A DNA stretch of 64,000 nucleotides, taken from positions 558,001-622,000 of the forward strand of contig NZ_JAJKFT010000010.1 of the NCBI RefSeq assembly GCF_020966755.1, given 5' to 3'. Within the stretch, counting starts at the first letter, position 1; each line of letters opens with the position of its first letter. The stretch comes from Blastopirellula sediminis. Its GTDB lineage: Bacteria > Planctomycetota > Planctomycetia > Pirellulales > Pirellulaceae. Of the stretch, positions 6,314 through 17,082 are shown piece by piece. Position numbers and translations under genes: made by a program. The notes under the pieces are model-generated. The model made no database searches, had not been told where the DNA came from, and was given only the letters and a program-made list of their open reading frames with translations.

Positions 6314-7630
6314 TTAGCTGAAGAGCTCCGCGATGGGGTGTCCGCCGTCGGTGATCGGGACCGGGCGGTCGCCGGCGTACAATTCTTCGTAGGGGTTGAT
6401 GCCGAGGGTCTGGTAAATCGTCGCAAACAGGTCGGGGACCGAAACGGGGCGATCTTCGATCTTCATCGCCAGTTCGTCGGTCACGCCGATCGCTTTGCCG
6501 GTTTGTAAACCGCCGCCAGCGAGGACAACCGTGAAGGCTCCTCCATGATGACCTCGACCGCCGCCGCCGTCAAATTGGGCCGGGCGACCAAATTCGCTCG
6601 AGATGACGATCAACGTCTTGTCGAGCAATTTTTTCTCCTCCAGGTCGGTCACCAGCGTTGAAATAGCGCCGTCCAACTCTTGAATCAGCAAGTGCTGGTT
6701 CAGCTGGCCTTCGTTGTGCGTATCCCAGCCGGTGCCGTTGACGAAGTTCAAATTGTGCGACACTTCGATGAAGCGAACGCCCCGTTCGACCAGGCGGCGC
6801 GACAACAAGCAGCGTTGACCAAACTCGCCGCCGTACTTATTGCGGAGCGAGTCGGGTTCATTCTTCAGATCGAACGCCTTCATGAATTCGGGGCCCGAGA
6901 GTCGGAGCGCCGCCTGACCCGCTTCGGCGTAGTCGGTGACCAGCTTCTTCTCTTCGGCCTTAGTCAGATAACGGCTGCGGAGCTTGTCGAGAACGTCCTC
7001 ACGACGTGCGGCGCGAGTGTCCGAAATGTGCGGCATGCGAGCCAGGCCGTTCGGGCCTTGGTTGGTGTCGGTCAGATAGACGTAACCAGCGCTAGAGCCC
7101 AGAAAGCCGGGACCGCGAGTGACGTTCGGATAACCGATCAGCATGTAGGGAGGGGCGACATCGCTGGCCGCGCCGCGCTGGTACGCGACGACCGAACCAA
7201 TCGACGGATAGACGATCGTGCCGGAGGTGTTGCGGCCGGTGTGCATCTGATTGGTCGCCGCGGCATGTTCGTCGATCACGTCATGATTGACGGTACGGAT
7301 CGGATTGAACCGTTCCATCAACGGCGCACAGCGCTTCAGATGTTCGCAGACCTGCAGGCCGGGGACAGCCGTATCGATCGCGTCGTAATAGCCGCCGGCT
7401 TTCTTCGCTTTGGCGTCCCCTTTCGCCTTCGGATCCCAGGTATCAATCTGGGCGGCGCCGCCGCCGAGCCAAACCATGATGCAATGCTCGGCTTTCCCCA
7501 TCGGCACGACAGGATGCGCCTTTTCGCCTTCATTGGCGAACAGCGGAACTCCGCCGGCCATGGCGAGCGCGCCGGCCGCAGCGGCCGATTGCTTCAGGAA
7601 GTCGCGTCGATTGGTATTGTGCATGGACAT
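6314..7630 (-). CDS. DUF1501 family Tat-exported protein
   Basis: A 438-residue protein starting at ATG 7630 (AAGGA nine bases upstream). The N-terminus [19 protein letters not shown] is a twin-arginine signal. The body matches the DUF1501 family, related to the alkaline phosphatase/sulfatase superfamily ([39 protein letters not shown]). Planctomycetes carry many copies, nearly always next to a DUF1549/DUF1553 gene, as here: its start lies 53 bases downstream of the stop of the 1118-residue partner. The pair is probably one transcript. The biochemical role is not established; a link to polysaccharide or cell-surface processing is only inference. Confidence 0.92.
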   Translation of the reverse strand: MSMHNTNRRDFLKQSAAAAGALAMAGGVPLFANEGEKAHPVVPMGKAEHCIMVWLGGGAAQIDTWDPKAKGDAKAKKAGGYYDAIDTAVPGLQVCEHLKRCAPLMERFNPIRTVNHDVIDEHAAATNQMHTGRNTSGTIVYPSIGSVVAYQRGAASDVAPPYMLIGYPNVTRGPGFLGSSAGYVYLTDTNQGPNGLARMPHISDTRAARREDVLDKLRSRYLTKAEEKKLVTDYAEAGQAALRLSGPEFMKAFDLKNEPDSLRNKYGGEFGQRCLLSRRLVERGVRFIEVSHNLNFVNGTGWDTHNEGQLNQHLLIQELDGAISTLVTDLEEKKLLDKTLIVISSEFGRPAQFDGGGGRGHHGGAFTVVLAGGGLQTGKAIGVTDELAMKIEDRPVSVPDLFATIYQTLGINPYEELYAGDRPVPITDGGHPIAELFS

Positions 7631-7683
7631 CAGCAGGCGTCCTTGTTTTGATCTTGGTGGAAGGCGAATGGAGTGAGTAGCGA

Positions 7684-10600
7684 CTAAGGAACGAAGACGA
7701 ATTCCGGCGTATTCAACAACGCCCAGAGCGCGTCTTCCATTCGGGTGCGCCACTCGGGCGTCAGACGCTGCGTCGGCAAATCCCCTTTCCGCACGACATG
7801 TTCCAGTTCGACGACAATCTCGTTCGCACGAGGATTCAAGTGATTGGTCCAGGCGACCAGTCCGCGCGGCAACGGATCGCGTTTCACGATCGGCGCATCG
7901 ACGCGTCGCTCCTGAAAACCAGGCGAAAGCAGTTCGCGGAAAATCGCCAACTCTTCCGCGTCCGGCTCACGGGTCAACACCCGCAGGAAGAGCCGACGGG
8001 TCAACTCGTCCAGCGTGACGTCTTCCAACGCCATTTTGGTGAAGACGTTGTCGTCGCTCAAACGGGTAAAGCGTTCGCCCAACTCGCCGTTGGCCAGAAT
8101 CGCCGGTTGCAAAACGTTCGGTTCCTTTTCCCGCTCGGCAATCGGATTCTGACGAGATCCAGTCCAACCGAACGACTCCAACGTCACAACAAACGGAGCG
8201 GCGAACGGCTTGGCCAGGCTAGGGCGATCCCGCTCGTTCGTGAGCGAGACGAATTCCCACGCTCGTACCGGCACGCCGAAGTCGGTCGAAATATCGGCGT
8301 TTAGCGCGCCATCGATATCAATGTTCAGCGACCCCGCGTCGAGCGGTTTCTCGCACGCCGCGAAGAGGGAGTCGACGACCTGTTCGGCGGTCATTCGTCG
8401 CGTCGCAGGACCGGCAAAGTTAAATCCAAACGGCGACGGCTCAACCGTGCTCCGCTGATAGGCGTCGGACGAGACGATTTGTCGCGTCAGATGCTTCATG
8501 TCGTATCCATGCGCGATAAAGTCGCGAGCCAGGTACTCGAGCAGTTCCGGGTGAGTCGGATCGGCGTTTTCCCAATCGTCGACCATTTCAACAAAGCCGC
8601 GTCCCATCAGACGCTGCCAAACGCGGTTGACGATCACTTGGGCGAACCGGGAGTTCTCCGGAGCGGTCATCAGCAGCGCCAGTTGTTCGCGCGAATCGTC
8701 GGCGTCGTTCAGGTACGCTTCATCCGGAGCCGCTTTCAATTGCTCGAAGGCCCAGTGGGGCGAGATCTTTTCGCCCGGCTTCAAGACCGACTTTACGGTT
8801 CCTTGGCGTCCGCCGCCCGGCACGGTGCTCGATTTCGGCACCGAGATCTGGCTCCGGTTGAGCATCGCTCCCATGCCGAAAAGGTCGGCTTGGGCGATAT
8901 CGTGATACGGAGCGTCATGGCAGCGAGCGCACTTCATCTGCACGCCGAGGAACGCCTGACCAAGGACGAACGCTTTGGCCGCCATCGGCGAGTCGTTTTG
9001 CGAAGCGATTCCAAAGCCGGCCGCGCCACCCACACGAGCGCTTCCTTCCATCATCACCAGTTCCGTCACGATCCGATCGAACGGCTTGTTGTCGAGGAAC
9101 GCTTCGTACAAATACCAGCGGAAAGGCCCGGTGTTATTGAGCGTCGGTTTCACGAGGCTCGGGTTTTCGGCCAGCGTGTCTTGCCAGTAACCAACCCAGT
9201 TGTCGGCCCAGCCTTGGTCGGCCAACAGGCGATTGATCGCCCAGGTGCGACGCTCGCCTGCGGGTTGCTGTTGGTATTGGGCGATCAGTTCCGGCGAAGG
9301 AATCTGTCCGACGATGTCGAGCGACAAGCGGCGGAGGAACGCCAGGTCGCTGATCGGGCCGGTCGGCGGTTCTTCCGCTTCGGCCAACTTTACATTCAGG
9401 AAGTGGTCGATGTCGCCGTGAACCGCTTTCTTGTACGGATCGGCCAGATCGGCGAGCGACGGAACTTCAATCGCTTCGAGCCCGGCGACATATTCTTTCG
9501 CATGGGCGTGACGCTTTTCCCAGTAAGGACGGGCTTCGTCAATTTCGGCGCGACGGCGGAAATCAAGGTCGCGATACATTTGTCGCTGATCCGCGGCGAA
9601 CGGCAGCCACGTCTCATCGGTCACCGCGATTTGGAATTCGTCCAGCGGCGACAACAGGTGAAAGTCTCCCTCCGGCGTGGCGAGGCTGACCGACGATTCG
9701 CCGAAGGTCTGACGACGACTGCCGCCGCCGACGATCATCTCGTAAGCGACAACATGCTCTTTCCCGTCGCCGGTGATCGTGATCACTTTTTCCTGATCGC
9801 CACGAGCCAGGGGGCGGATGTTGGGCGCCAGCGATCGATCGGGATCGAACACCGTTCCATGGGCCGAGCCGCTGATGTTGTGGAACGGCGTCGTCGCTTG
9901 CAACTCGCCGTCGATAAAGACGCGAGCCGAATTGCGGGAGCGAACCAGCAGACGATGTTCCCCTTCGGGCAACGTCACTCGACCTGCCGCACGCAGCAAA
10001 TAAGGATTCGGACGATCGACCCGGACGCCGTCGCCATTGTACTTCTGACGAGCGTCGAGGAAGGCGAACGCCGGGATCTCATACGCTTCGATAAACCGGG
10101 GCTCACGGAAGTCCCATGACTTACGATTCGGGATTCCTTCGTACAATTCGACCCGCACGGCGTCGAGCGGAAGCTGAGCGACGTCGAAGGTCGGCTTCGG
10201 CGCTTCGTAGCGGAAACGCGTCTTGATCGCGTCGGCCGGAAGGACGCTGCGATAGAGCGCGACTTCGTCAATTTGACCATGGAACGAGCTGCCAGCCTGG
10301 CCACCCATCGCCGAACCGATCCAGACCTGGTCATCGTCGACCAGCGGCGCTGCGCCGGTGTCGCCACCCATGTCCCATTTGCCTTTGACCGGCTGACCGT
10401 CGACGTAGCCGTGCAGCGAACCCTTTTCGCCAAAGACGTAGGTAACCGCGACATGGTGCCAACCGTCGCCGACGGCGATCACTTGTTCGCTATCCCAACG
10501 GTGATAACTCGCGTTGTCGGCGTCGCGATACAAAAAGCTGATGCCGACCGAGCTGTTGCCGCAAAGGCGCAGCGACCAATTCTGGTTGTCGGGCGAAAAC

Positions 10601-11040
10601 CCGGCGCGGTGGGTGCGACCTTTGCCAATGATGTAGAAGTAGCTGCCGGCGCGATGCTGCGGCGAGACCCACGCTTCAATCGTGATCGGATCGCCGGCCG
10701 CAAAGTCGAGCGGGCTCTCGGCGCCGGGATCTTCAATCACATAGCGGCCCGGCTCTTTCGCCAGTTCGAGGGCCCGATTGTTGACGTCAAACAGCGGATA
10801 TTGCGGCGCCGCGGCGCCAACGGTCAGCTTGAGCGGGCCATGTTCGGCGGCCGAAAACTGGGGCCCCTCTGGCGCTTCGTTCTGGATCTTACCCAGCTCG
10901 TCCGCGTCAAAGGACAAGTACAAGACCGGACTATCCGTCTCGATCAGTTCTCGGTAGGTCGCTCCCTGGCTGACGACGGCTCCCAAAACGAGGAAGCAAA
11001 CGGAAGTCATAAGGAGGGATAGACGGCTTCTAAGCGGCAT
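7684..11040 (-). CDS. Large secreted DUF1549/DUF1553 protein with LamG domain
   Basis: About 1118 residues. ATG 11040 is preferred over a GTG two codons upstream; neither has a strong ribosome-binding site. Layout: signal peptide about 1-28; LamG/concanavalin-like domain about 45-285 ([32 protein letters not shown]); a PA14-like segment about 330-450 ([20 protein letters not shown]); DUF1549 about 540-745 with a c-type haem-like motif MKCARCHD near residue 702; DUF1553 about 775-1060 ([19 protein letters not shown]). This is the larger half of the planctomycete gene pair with DUF1501. The CxxCH suggests one covalently bound haem and an extracytoplasmic location. Substrate unknown; LamG suggests glycan binding. 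Confidence 0.92.
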   Translation of the reverse strand: MPLRSRLSLLMTSVCFLVLGAVVSQGATYRELIETDSPVLYLSFDADELGKIQNEAPEGPQFSAAEHGPLKLTVGAAAPQYPLFDVNNRALELAKEPGRYVIEDPGAESPLDFAAGDPITIEAWVSPQHRAGSYFYIIGKGRTHRAGFSPDNQNWSLRLCGNSSVGISFLYRDADNASYHRWDSEQVIAVGDGWHHVAVTYVFGEKGSLHGYVDGQPVKGKWDMGGDTGAAPLVDDDQVWIGSAMGGQAGSSFHGQIDEVALYRSVLPADAIKTRFRYEAPKPTFDVAQLPLDAVRVELYEGIPNRKSWDFREPRFIEAYEIPAFAFLDARQKYNGDGVRVDRPNPYLLRAAGRVTLPEGEHRLLVRSRNSARVFIDGELQATTPFHNISGSAHGTVFDPDRSLAPNIRPLARGDQEKVITITGDGKEHVVAYEMIVGGGSRRQTFGESSVSLATPEGDFHLLSPLDEFQIAVTDETWLPFAADQRQMYRDLDFRRRAEIDEARPYWEKRHAHAKEYVAGLEAIEVPSLADLADPYKKAVHGDIDHFLNVKLAEAEEPPTGPISDLAFLRRLSLDIVGQIPSPELIAQYQQQPAGERRTWAINRLLADQGWADNWVGYWQDTLAENPSLVKPTLNNTGPFRWYLYEAFLDNKPFDRIVTELVMMEGSARVGGAAGFGIASQNDSPMAAKAFVLGQAFLGVQMKCARCHDAPYHDIAQADLFGMGAMLNRSQISVPKSSTVPGGGRQGTVKSVLKPGEKISPHWAFEQLKAAPDEAYLNDADDSREQLALLMTAPENSRFAQVIVNRVWQRLMGRGFVEMVDDWENADPTHPELLEYLARDFIAHGYDMKHLTRQIVSSDAYQRSTVEPSPFGFNFAGPATRRMTAEQVVDSLFAACEKPLDAGSLNIDIDGALNADISTDFGVPVRAWEFVSLTNERDRPSLAKPFAAPFVVTLESFGWTGSRQNPIAEREKEPNVLQPAILANGELGERFTRLSDDNVFTKMALEDVTLDELTRRLFLRVLTREPDAEELAIFRELLSPGFQERRVDAPIVKRDPLPRGLVAWTNHLNPRANEIVVELEHVVRKGDLPTQRLTPEWRTRMEDALWALLNTPEFVFVP

Positions 11041-11287
11041 AATCACTGCCCTGATGGTCAGATTCGGAACATAGGTGGGCTGTAAAGGCGGGCATCGCTA
11101 ATTTGGCGATGGTTCTCAATTCTATCAAAAATCCTTTCGCGTGACCAAGGAAAATCCTCTACAAACGAGGACAGATTTTCCGCACCGACCATCCGCTAGC
11201 GTCGGGTGGTTGACCCTGGGGCTGCCAAGGCCGTAAAAAGGCGAATTGGCACACCCCTTCCGTAGACGAGCAGGGAGCTCTGGAACG

Positions 11288-12853
11288 TTGAATCCTCCGA
11301 TCAAAAGCGCACTTATTAGCGTCAGCGACAAGCTTGGCCTGGCCGACTTCGCTCGCGGTCTTAGTTCCCTCGGAATCACGATCTATTCGACCGGCGGCAC
11401 ACGCAAACACCTGGAAGCGGAGGGAATCGCCGTCCGCGACGTTTCCGAATACACCGGTTTTCCGGAAATGATGGATGGTCGCCTGAAGACGCTCCATCCG
11501 AAAATCTTCGGCGGCATCCTTTGCCGGCATGACCGCGACGACGACATGCGAGCCATCGACCATCACCGCATCGAGGCGTTCCCGCTGGTCGTCGTCAACC
11601 TTTACCCGTTTGAAGCGACGATCGCCAAACCGGGCGTGACGATGCCCGAAGCGATTGAGCAGATCGACATCGGCGGTCCGAGCCTGGTTCGCGCGGCGGC
11701 CAAGAATCACGCGTTCACCTCCATCGCGTCGCGACCGGAACAATACGCCGAGATCCTCTCGCAAATCGAAGCGACCGGCAGCACGACGTTTGAACTGCGG
11801 CAGAAGCTCGCCGCCGAAGCCTTCTCGCACACTGCGGCCTACGACCGGGCGATCTCCGACTACTTCGCGTCGCAACTTGCTCCGGAAGCGTTCCCCGCGA
11901 CGATGCACATCTCGCTGAAGCGCGAAGAGATCCTCCGCTACGGCGAAAACCCGCATCAGCAAGCGGCGGTCTACAGCAACCCGCGCGAAGTGGGCGCCAA
12001 CCTGGTCACCGCTCGCAAGCTGAACGGCAAAGAATTGTCGTACAACAACCTGCTCGATCTCGACAGCGCGTTGGCGATCGCCCGCGGCTTGCCTGATTGC
12101 GGCGTCAGCGTGGTGAAGCACAACAATCCGTGCGGCGCCGCTTCGAGCGACAACATCGCCGACGCTTGCCGCAAGGCGATGGATGGCGACCCGGTCAGCG
12201 CGTTCGGCAGCGTCCTCGGCTTCAACCAGCCGGTCGACGCGGCGACGGCCGAGTATCTGTCGACTCCGGGCCTGTTCGTCGAAGCGATCGCAGCCCCCAG
12301 CTTTTCGGCCGAAGCGGTCGAGATTCTGACCACCAAGCCGAAATGGAAAGCGAACGTCCGCTTGATGCAGGTAGGCGAATTCACCGATCGCCGCCCTGAC
12401 TGGCAAACCCGCTGGATCGAAGGGGGCCTGTTGGTTCAAGGTACGGACTTCTGCGACGATCCCGAAGCGGAATGGACGGTCGTAACGGAAGCGAAGGTCG
12501 CTCCCGAATTGATGGCCGAGCTGAAGTTCGCGTGGGCGGTCTGTCGATACGTGAAATCGAACGCGATCGTCCTGTGCAAGGATCGCGCCCTGGTCGGCGC
12601 TGGCGCCGGTCAGATGAGCCGCGTCGACTCGGTCGAAATCGCGATTAAGAAAGCGGCCGATCGCGGCCCCGGCAGCGTGTTGGCCAGCGACGCGTTCTTC
12701 CCGTTCCCGGACTCGATCCACGAAGCCGCCAAAGCGGGCGTCGCCGCGCTGATTCAGCCGGGCGGATCGAAACGGGACCAGGAAGTGATCGACGCGTGCA
12801 ACGAGCACGGGCTGCCGATGATCTTCACCAGCCGCCGTCACTTCCGCCACTAA
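11288..12853 (+). CDS. purH: Bifunctional AICAR formyltransferase/IMP cyclohydrolase
   Basis: A 521-residue enzyme catalysing the last two steps of purine synthesis. TTG 11288 is chosen as start: AGGGAG lies ten bases upstream and the protein then begins NPPIKSALISVSDK, matching the family N-terminus; the longer frame from 11246 adds 14 unlikely residues. The N-terminal MGS-like cyclohydrolase domain has STGGTRKHL and DGRLKTLHPKIFGG; the C-terminal transformylase has KHNNPCGAA with the catalytic Lys-His pair and SDAFFPFPDSI. It is followed 22 bases later by trpC, so purine and tryptophan biosynthesis genes share a likely transcript. Confidence 0.97.
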   Translation: MNPPIKSALISVSDKLGLADFARGLSSLGITIYSTGGTRKHLEAEGIAVRDVSEYTGFPEMMDGRLKTLHPKIFGGILCRHDRDDDMRAIDHHRIEAFPLVVVNLYPFEATIAKPGVTMPEAIEQIDIGGPSLVRAAAKNHAFTSIASRPEQYAEILSQIEATGSTTFELRQKLAAEAFSHTAAYDRAISDYFASQLAPEAFPATMHISLKREEILRYGENPHQQAAVYSNPREVGANLVTARKLNGKELSYNNLLDLDSALAIARGLPDCGVSVVKHNNPCGAASSDNIADACRKAMDGDPVSAFGSVLGFNQPVDAATAEYLSTPGLFVEAIAAPSFSAEAVEILTTKPKWKANVRLMQVGEFTDRRPDWQTRWIEGGLLVQGTDFCDDPEAEWTVVTEAKVAPELMAELKFAWAVCRYVKSNAIVLCKDRALVGAGAGQMSRVDSVEIAIKKAADRGPGSVLASDAFFPFPDSIHEAAKAGVAALIQPGGSKRDQEVIDACNEHGLPMIFTSRRHFRH

Positions 12854-12875
12854 ACCGCAGCAGGAAACGTGCTCC

Positions 12876-13661
12876 GTGTCGACAGTTCTCGATAAAATCG
12901 TCGCTACCAAACGGGAAGAGATCGACGTCGCCAAGGAGCAATACCCGGCGGAATTGCTGGAGAAGATGCTGGAAAAAGCGCCCCCGGTGCGTGATTTCTT
13001 CGGGGCGCTGGCGGCGGAAGGTCCGATCAAACTGATCGCCGAAGTAAAGAAGGCGAGCCCCTCCAAGGGGATCATTCGCGAAGACTTCAATCCGGTCGAA
13101 ATCGCGCTGGCGTACGAAGCGGCCGGCGCGACTTGCATCAGCTGTCTGACCGATGAAGTCTATTTCCAAGGCTCGCTCGACTACCTCCGCGAAATTCGTA
13201 AAGCGGTCGGCATTCCCGTTCTGCGGAAAGACTTTATCCTCGATCCGTATCAACTGCTGGAAGCCCGCGTCGCCGGCGCCGATGCGGTGCTGCTGATCGC
13301 AGAGTGCCTGGATGACGAGACGTTGCGGACGCTACTCGACGGTACGCATGAGCTCGGCATGACGGCGCTGGTCGAACTCTACGAGCCGGAAAACATCTCC
13401 CGCGTGCTGGCCTCCGGCGCCAAGTTGATCGGCGTCAACAATCGCGATCTGCGAAATTTCGAGATCGACCTGAATCACACCGTCCGCTTGCGTCAGCAGA
13501 TCCCGAGCGAAAAGCTGCTGGTCGGCGAAAGCGGCATCTTCACGAACGACGACGTTCAACTGCTGGCCAACGCCGGCGTCGACGCGATCCTGGTCGGCGA
13601 GAGCTTGATGCGGCAGAAGGATATCGGCGCCGCAGTCAAAACGCTGCTAGGGACGAACTAG
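12876..13661 (+). CDS. trpC: Indole-3-glycerol phosphate synthase
   Basis: A 261-residue TIM-barrel enzyme of tryptophan synthesis, converting CdRP to indole-3-glycerol phosphate. GTG start at 12876 with AGGAA nine bases upstream. Signature motifs: AEVKKASPSKG with the catalytic lysine, GIPVLRKDFILDPYQ, GVNNRDLRNFEID, LLVGESGI and AILVGESLM for phosphate binding. Full length. It stands alone from other trp genes, which fits the scattered amino-acid biosynthesis genes of planctomycetes. It lies 22 bases after purH and is probably translated from the same message. Confidence 0.97.
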   Translation: MSTVLDKIVATKREEIDVAKEQYPAELLEKMLEKAPPVRDFFGALAAEGPIKLIAEVKKASPSKGIIREDFNPVEIALAYEAAGATCISCLTDEVYFQGSLDYLREIRKAVGIPVLRKDFILDPYQLLEARVAGADAVLLIAECLDDETLRTLLDGTHELGMTALVELYEPENISRVLASGAKLIGVNNRDLRNFEIDLNHTVRLRQQIPSEKLLVGESGIFTNDDVQLLANAGVDAILVGESLMRQKDIGAAVKTLLGTN

Positions 13662-13726
13662 TCGACTGCGATCTCTATCGAAGGTTAGCCGCGATAGCTC
13701 CGCTGTCGGGGCTAACCGTTAGTTAT

Positions 13727-14539
13727 CTAGTGCCCTGCCGATTCTTCGATGGCCTGCTTCTTCCCTTTCGCCACCGATTTCATCCGCAGGTTGAGCATTT
13801 CGACAATCAGCGCGAACGCCATTGCGAAGTAGACGTATCCCTTGTCGAAGTGGGCGCCGGTTCCTTCAGCGACCAGCATCACGCCGATCAAGATCAAGAA
13901 GCTGAGGGCCAGCATTTTCAGCGTCGGGTGACGTTCAACGAAGTTCGAAATCGGGTTGGCGAACGTGATCATCACGCCGACCGCAGCGATCACCGCCGCA
14001 ATCATCACGTAGATGCCGGGGATGACGCCGCCGATCGAGCCCTTCACCATCCCAACCGCGGTGATGACCGAGTCGAGCGAGAAGATGATGTCGAGCATCA
14101 TGATCTGCAGGATGACTCCCCAAAAGGTCACTTTCTTCTTCGGCAAGTCCTCGCCGTCGCCATGCGGCTCATGCTCCAGCTTCTCATGAATCTCGCCGAC
14201 GCTCTTCCAAATCAGGAACAACCCGCCCCCCAACAAGATCAGGTCCTTGATCGAGACGTGATTCAGCTCTTCGTGCTCCAGCAAATACTCCGATTGGATC
14301 CCCAGGTCGGTCCAACTGAAGATCGGGAAGGTCGCCTTCATCACCCACGAGATCGTCATCAGCAGTAGGATCCGCATCACCAGCGCCGCTAATAGCCCCA
14401 GCTGACGAGCCTTCGGACGCTCGGCCTCTGGAAGTCTCCCAGAGACGATGGCGATGAAGACGATGTTATCGATCCCCAAGACGATTTCGAGCGACGTCAG
14501 CGTTACGAGGGCGATTAGGGCTTCGATCCAAGCGTCCAT
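13727..14539 (-). CDS. TerC-family integral membrane protein
   Basis: About 270 residues, ATG 14539 (TTG one codon upstream is possible). Seven to eight hydrophobic segments are seen, with the family hallmark EIVLGIDNIVFIA near residues 18-30 and IFSLDSVITAVG near 150, each placing an aspartate inside the membrane. The TerC/YkoY family exports manganese or loads it onto exported proteins; tellurite resistance is a secondary phenotype. A long loop around residues 110-130 is acidic and lysine-rich (HEKLEHEPHGDGEDLPKKK). Convergent with trpC; the short GGTTAGCC/GGCTAACC hairpin between them lacks a T tract. Confidence 0.92.
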   Translation of the reverse strand: MDAWIEALIALVTLTSLEIVLGIDNIVFIAIVSGRLPEAERPKARQLGLLAALVMRILLLMTISWVMKATFPIFSWTDLGIQSEYLLEHEELNHVSIKDLILLGGGLFLIWKSVGEIHEKLEHEPHGDGEDLPKKKVTFWGVILQIMMLDIIFSLDSVITAVGMVKGSIGGVIPGIYVMIAAVIAAVGVMITFANPISNFVERHPTLKMLALSFLILIGVMLVAEGTGAHFDKGYVYFAMAFALIVEMLNLRMKSVAKGKKQAIEESAGH

Positions 14540-14743
14540 CAAGCGGCGATCCTGTTAGCGCGGATAGGAGTTTGAGCGGTTGTTCGTCGACGGAGCGGCG
14601 ATCTTGGCCCCCTCCGACGCGAGTATCATAGCCGAGACTCTCTGCTGCGCATACGGACGGCGGCGGCGTTGAAATCGCCCCTGCGTCGGTTCAGAATAGA
14701 ACGATTCCCACCTGACTTCCCGCACACCCTGGAAACGCCTGCG

Positions 14744-15694
14744 ATGTCCTACCAACTCGATCGACGCGACGCTTTTCGCTTGGCTGGCCTGGCCGGCGCC
14801 GGATTCTGGCTTGGCGCTTCAAGCTCCCTGGCGGCCGAAACTACGGCAGCCGGCGATCATGGCATTCGCTTTTGTCTGAATATGTCGACGATTCGCGGGC
14901 AAAACCTGCCGCTCGACCAGGAAATCGAAATCGCCGCCAAGGCGGGCTACAGCGGCGTCGAACCATGGATCAACAAGATCGCCGCCTACCAAGACGCGGG
15001 GGGCAATCTCGACGATATCCGCAAACGGATCGCCGACCACGGCATGCAGGTCGAAAGCGCCATCGGCTTCGCCCAATGGATCGTCGACGATGAAGCGGCC
15101 CGCAAGAAAGGGCTCGAAGACGCTCGCCGCGACATGCTGCTGGTCAAAGCGATCGGCGGCACGCGAATCGCCGCTCCGCCGGCTGGAGCGACCAAAGGAG
15201 AGAAGCTCGATCTATTGGTGGTCGCTGATCGGTATCGCGCATTGTGCGAAGTGGGAGAAGAAGTCGGCGTGACGCCGGAACTGGAGCTGTGGGGCTTTTC
15301 GGCCAACCTCAGCCGGTTGGGTGAAGTCGCGTGCGTGGCGACCGAAGCGGCTCACCCGCGCTCCTGCATCATGCCGGACGTCTATCACATCTACAAAGGA
15401 GGCTCCGACTTCGCCGGGCTTCGCGTGATCAACGGCGCCGCGATGCCGGTCTTCCACATGAACGACTATCCGGCCGCTCCGCCGCGGAGCGAAATCAACG
15501 ACAGCTTCCGCGTCTTTCCGGGAGACGGCGTCGCCCCGCTGACGCAGATCATTCAGGATCTGAATGCAGGCGGTTTCCGCGGCGCGTTTTCGCTCGAACT
15601 GTTCAACGCCGAATATTGGAAGCGGGACGCCCTGGAAGTCGCCAAAGAAGGGCTGACGAAGATGAAAGCGTCGGTCGATAAGGCGCTCAGCTAG
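14744..15694 (+). CDS. Tat-exported sugar phosphate isomerase/epimerase-like TIM barrel
   Basis: A 316-residue protein from ATG 14744; the 25 upstream codons are not coding. The N-terminus QLDRRDAFRLAGLAGAGFWL is a twin-arginine signal. The mature part is an AP-endonuclease-2/xylose-isomerase-like barrel: IRFCLNMSTIRGQNLP, IAAKAGYSGVEPW, GVTPELELWGF, IMPDVYHIYKGG, VFHMNDYP and GAFSLELFN supply the usual metal-binding Glu, Asp, His and Glu. Such exported isomerases are abundant in planctomycetes; the substrate (hydroxypyruvate, inosose or a sugar) cannot be told from sequence. Monocistronic. Confidence 0.88.
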   Translation: MSYQLDRRDAFRLAGLAGAGFWLGASSSLAAETTAAGDHGIRFCLNMSTIRGQNLPLDQEIEIAAKAGYSGVEPWINKIAAYQDAGGNLDDIRKRIADHGMQVESAIGFAQWIVDDEAARKKGLEDARRDMLLVKAIGGTRIAAPPAGATKGEKLDLLVVADRYRALCEVGEEVGVTPELELWGFSANLSRLGEVACVATEAAHPRSCIMPDVYHIYKGGSDFAGLRVINGAAMPVFHMNDYPAAPPRSEINDSFRVFPGDGVAPLTQIIQDLNAGGFRGAFSLELFNAEYWKRDALEVAKEGLTKMKASVDKALS

Positions 15695-15711
15695 GACGAT
15701 CGAGCGATCGC

Positions 15712-16425
15712 CTACTGATCGTTAGCGAAGCCGATATTCGAGACGTACCACTCGTAGTCGACATTGCTTTCCTTGCGCCCGGGCAACCGTCCCAACTCGA
15801 TCCCGATCTCGCGATGAGCGTCGCCGCTGGTCGCCTCAAAGACGCATGTCGGAAACGGCTTGCCGTCGTCGTAGCGGATTTGCGCCACACGCAGGAACCG
15901 GAAACGGGGCTTCGGCTCTTTGTGCTCTTGCAGCCACTTCACGGCGACATTCCCCATGAAATCGCCGTACTGTTCCAGCGCTTCCGGATTTTCGCTGTAG
16001 TAAACGTTTAGGTCGCTGTCGAGCGGTATGCGTCCGTTGGCCGAGATCGTCAGTTGGTGCGCCTCTTGGGGACTATCCACCGCCAACGGCAACCAGGCGG
16101 CGGCGAACTTCTCGGCGTTGCTTTCGATCGCTTGGGCGGTGATCAGACTATGAGCGACGCCGGCCGATCCCAGCACGCCGGAGAGAATCAATCCGAGCAT
16201 GGCGATTCCTTTGCCGGTCAGGTGATCGCTGTTATTGATGTTGCGCAATGCGATCAGCGCGACGATGATCCCAACGATCGGCACGAACCAAAAGATCTGG
16301 TTCGAAATCGCCAGGATCGATGCGAACCCCAAAACGACCGCTGCGATCGCAGCGCGGCTCGGCTCGCGATAGTTGACGAGGTCTTCGTTTCCGGCGGACA
16401 GTTCTGGCGAAGAGAATTCGGTCAT
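15712..16425 (-). CDS. DUF4190-like membrane protein
   Basis: A 237-residue protein. A polar N-terminus (about 1-24) is followed by two membrane segments (AAIAAVVLGFASILAI and FVPIVGIIVALIAL), then a short NINNSDHLTGKGIAMLGLIL third segment, as in DUF4190 proteins that form a helical hairpin anchor. The C-terminal 120 residues are probably outside the membrane and have no motif I recognise. It is the last gene of the apparent operon hisF-pilT-gspE-like-CvpA-like, 31 bases after the previous stop, so a role in the same envelope machinery is possible but unproven. Confidence 0.75.
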   Translation of the reverse strand: MTEFSSPELSAGNEDLVNYREPSRAAIAAVVLGFASILAISNQIFWFVPIVGIIVALIALRNINNSDHLTGKGIAMLGLILSGVLGSAGVAHSLITAQAIESNAEKFAAAWLPLAVDSPQEAHQLTISANGRIPLDSDLNVYYSENPEALEQYGDFMGNVAVKWLQEHKEPKPRFRFLRVAQIRYDDGKPFPTCVFEATSGDAHREIGIELGRLPGRKESNVDYEWYVSNIGFANDQ

Positions 16426-16456
16426 CAGTCTACAAACTTACAAGCGATGGAATCGA

Positions 16457-17041
16457 CTACGGCGTGTCGAACAAGCCCTTCTTCGTCTTCAGTTCGGCGT
16501 TGCGTTTCAGGCGCGACTCAATGTACTTGTCGGTCTCAAATGGCTTGCCGAGCAACCCCATTCCCAAGGTCGACGGAAGCTGAACGTACCAGCCGCCGAA
16601 AATGGCCCCGCTCGCACTGAAGGCGCTTCCGCGCATCATGTTTTGAAAGCCTTCGGCTCCAATCGGCGCCGCAAAGAACGAAAAAGCGCACCACGCTAAA
16701 AAGATGGAGGAGGCCCAACCGCAAAAGACGTAGTCGAGAATTTGTTCGCGGGTGCCGCCCCCGATCCGAACCGGCACCGGCGAAAGCTTTTCGGTAATCG
16801 CGCGGGTGATCGCAAAGAAGATGAGGAACAAAATCCACATCGACAAGAATTCGGAGAAGTAGAAGAGCCCATCGTACAGGCTGACCAGCAAATTCGCCAA
16901 CGGCGTCGCGTAATTCGCCGCCATAACCCCTGCGAAAGTGATGTTAAACATCATCAGGGCGCAGGTCCAAAAGCCTTGACTGAAAGTCAAGGCGAAGAAC
17001 GCCACCTGCAAAATCAGCAGGACGAGGTAGTTCATATTCAT
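16457..17041 (-). CDS. CvpA-like integral membrane protein
   Basis: A 194-residue protein with four hydrophobic segments: about 5-22, 26-45, 60-83 and 110-135. The pattern NMNYLVLLILQVAFFALTFSQG and the spacing of helices resemble the CvpA/colicin-V-production family, but similarity is loose. The C-terminus is charged (ESRLKRNAELKTKKG). The gene is 41 bases downstream of the degenerate GspE-like ATPase and 31 upstream of the DUF4190-like gene, on the same strand. It could be a membrane partner of the ATPase. Confidence 0.7.
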   Translation of the reverse strand: MNMNYLVLLILQVAFFALTFSQGFWTCALMMFNITFAGVMAANYATPLANLLVSLYDGLFYFSEFLSMWILFLIFFAITRAITEKLSPVPVRIGGGTREQILDYVFCGWASSIFLAWCAFSFFAAPIGAEGFQNMMRGSAFSASGAIFGGWYVQLPSTLGMGLLGKPFETDKYIESRLKRNAELKTKKGLFDTP

Positions 17042-17082
17042 GGCGTAAACGCCTTTCTGAGCGTGTTGGGCTCTGGGTTGTC

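Noticed and set aside
8479-10119. 546-residue plus-strand frame opposite the DUF1549/1553 gene
   Set aside because: The minus strand has signal peptide, LamG, haem motif and DUF1549/1553 features; this frame has none.
11159-13138. Long antisense frame of 659 residues opposite purH and trpC
   Set aside because: It covers two genes with unambiguous motifs on the other strand and has no ribosome-binding site or known motif; it is a by-product of GC-biased codon use.
13662-13726. Terminator between trpC and terC
   Set aside because: GGTTAGCC/GGCTAACC hairpin exists but lacks a T tract on either strand.
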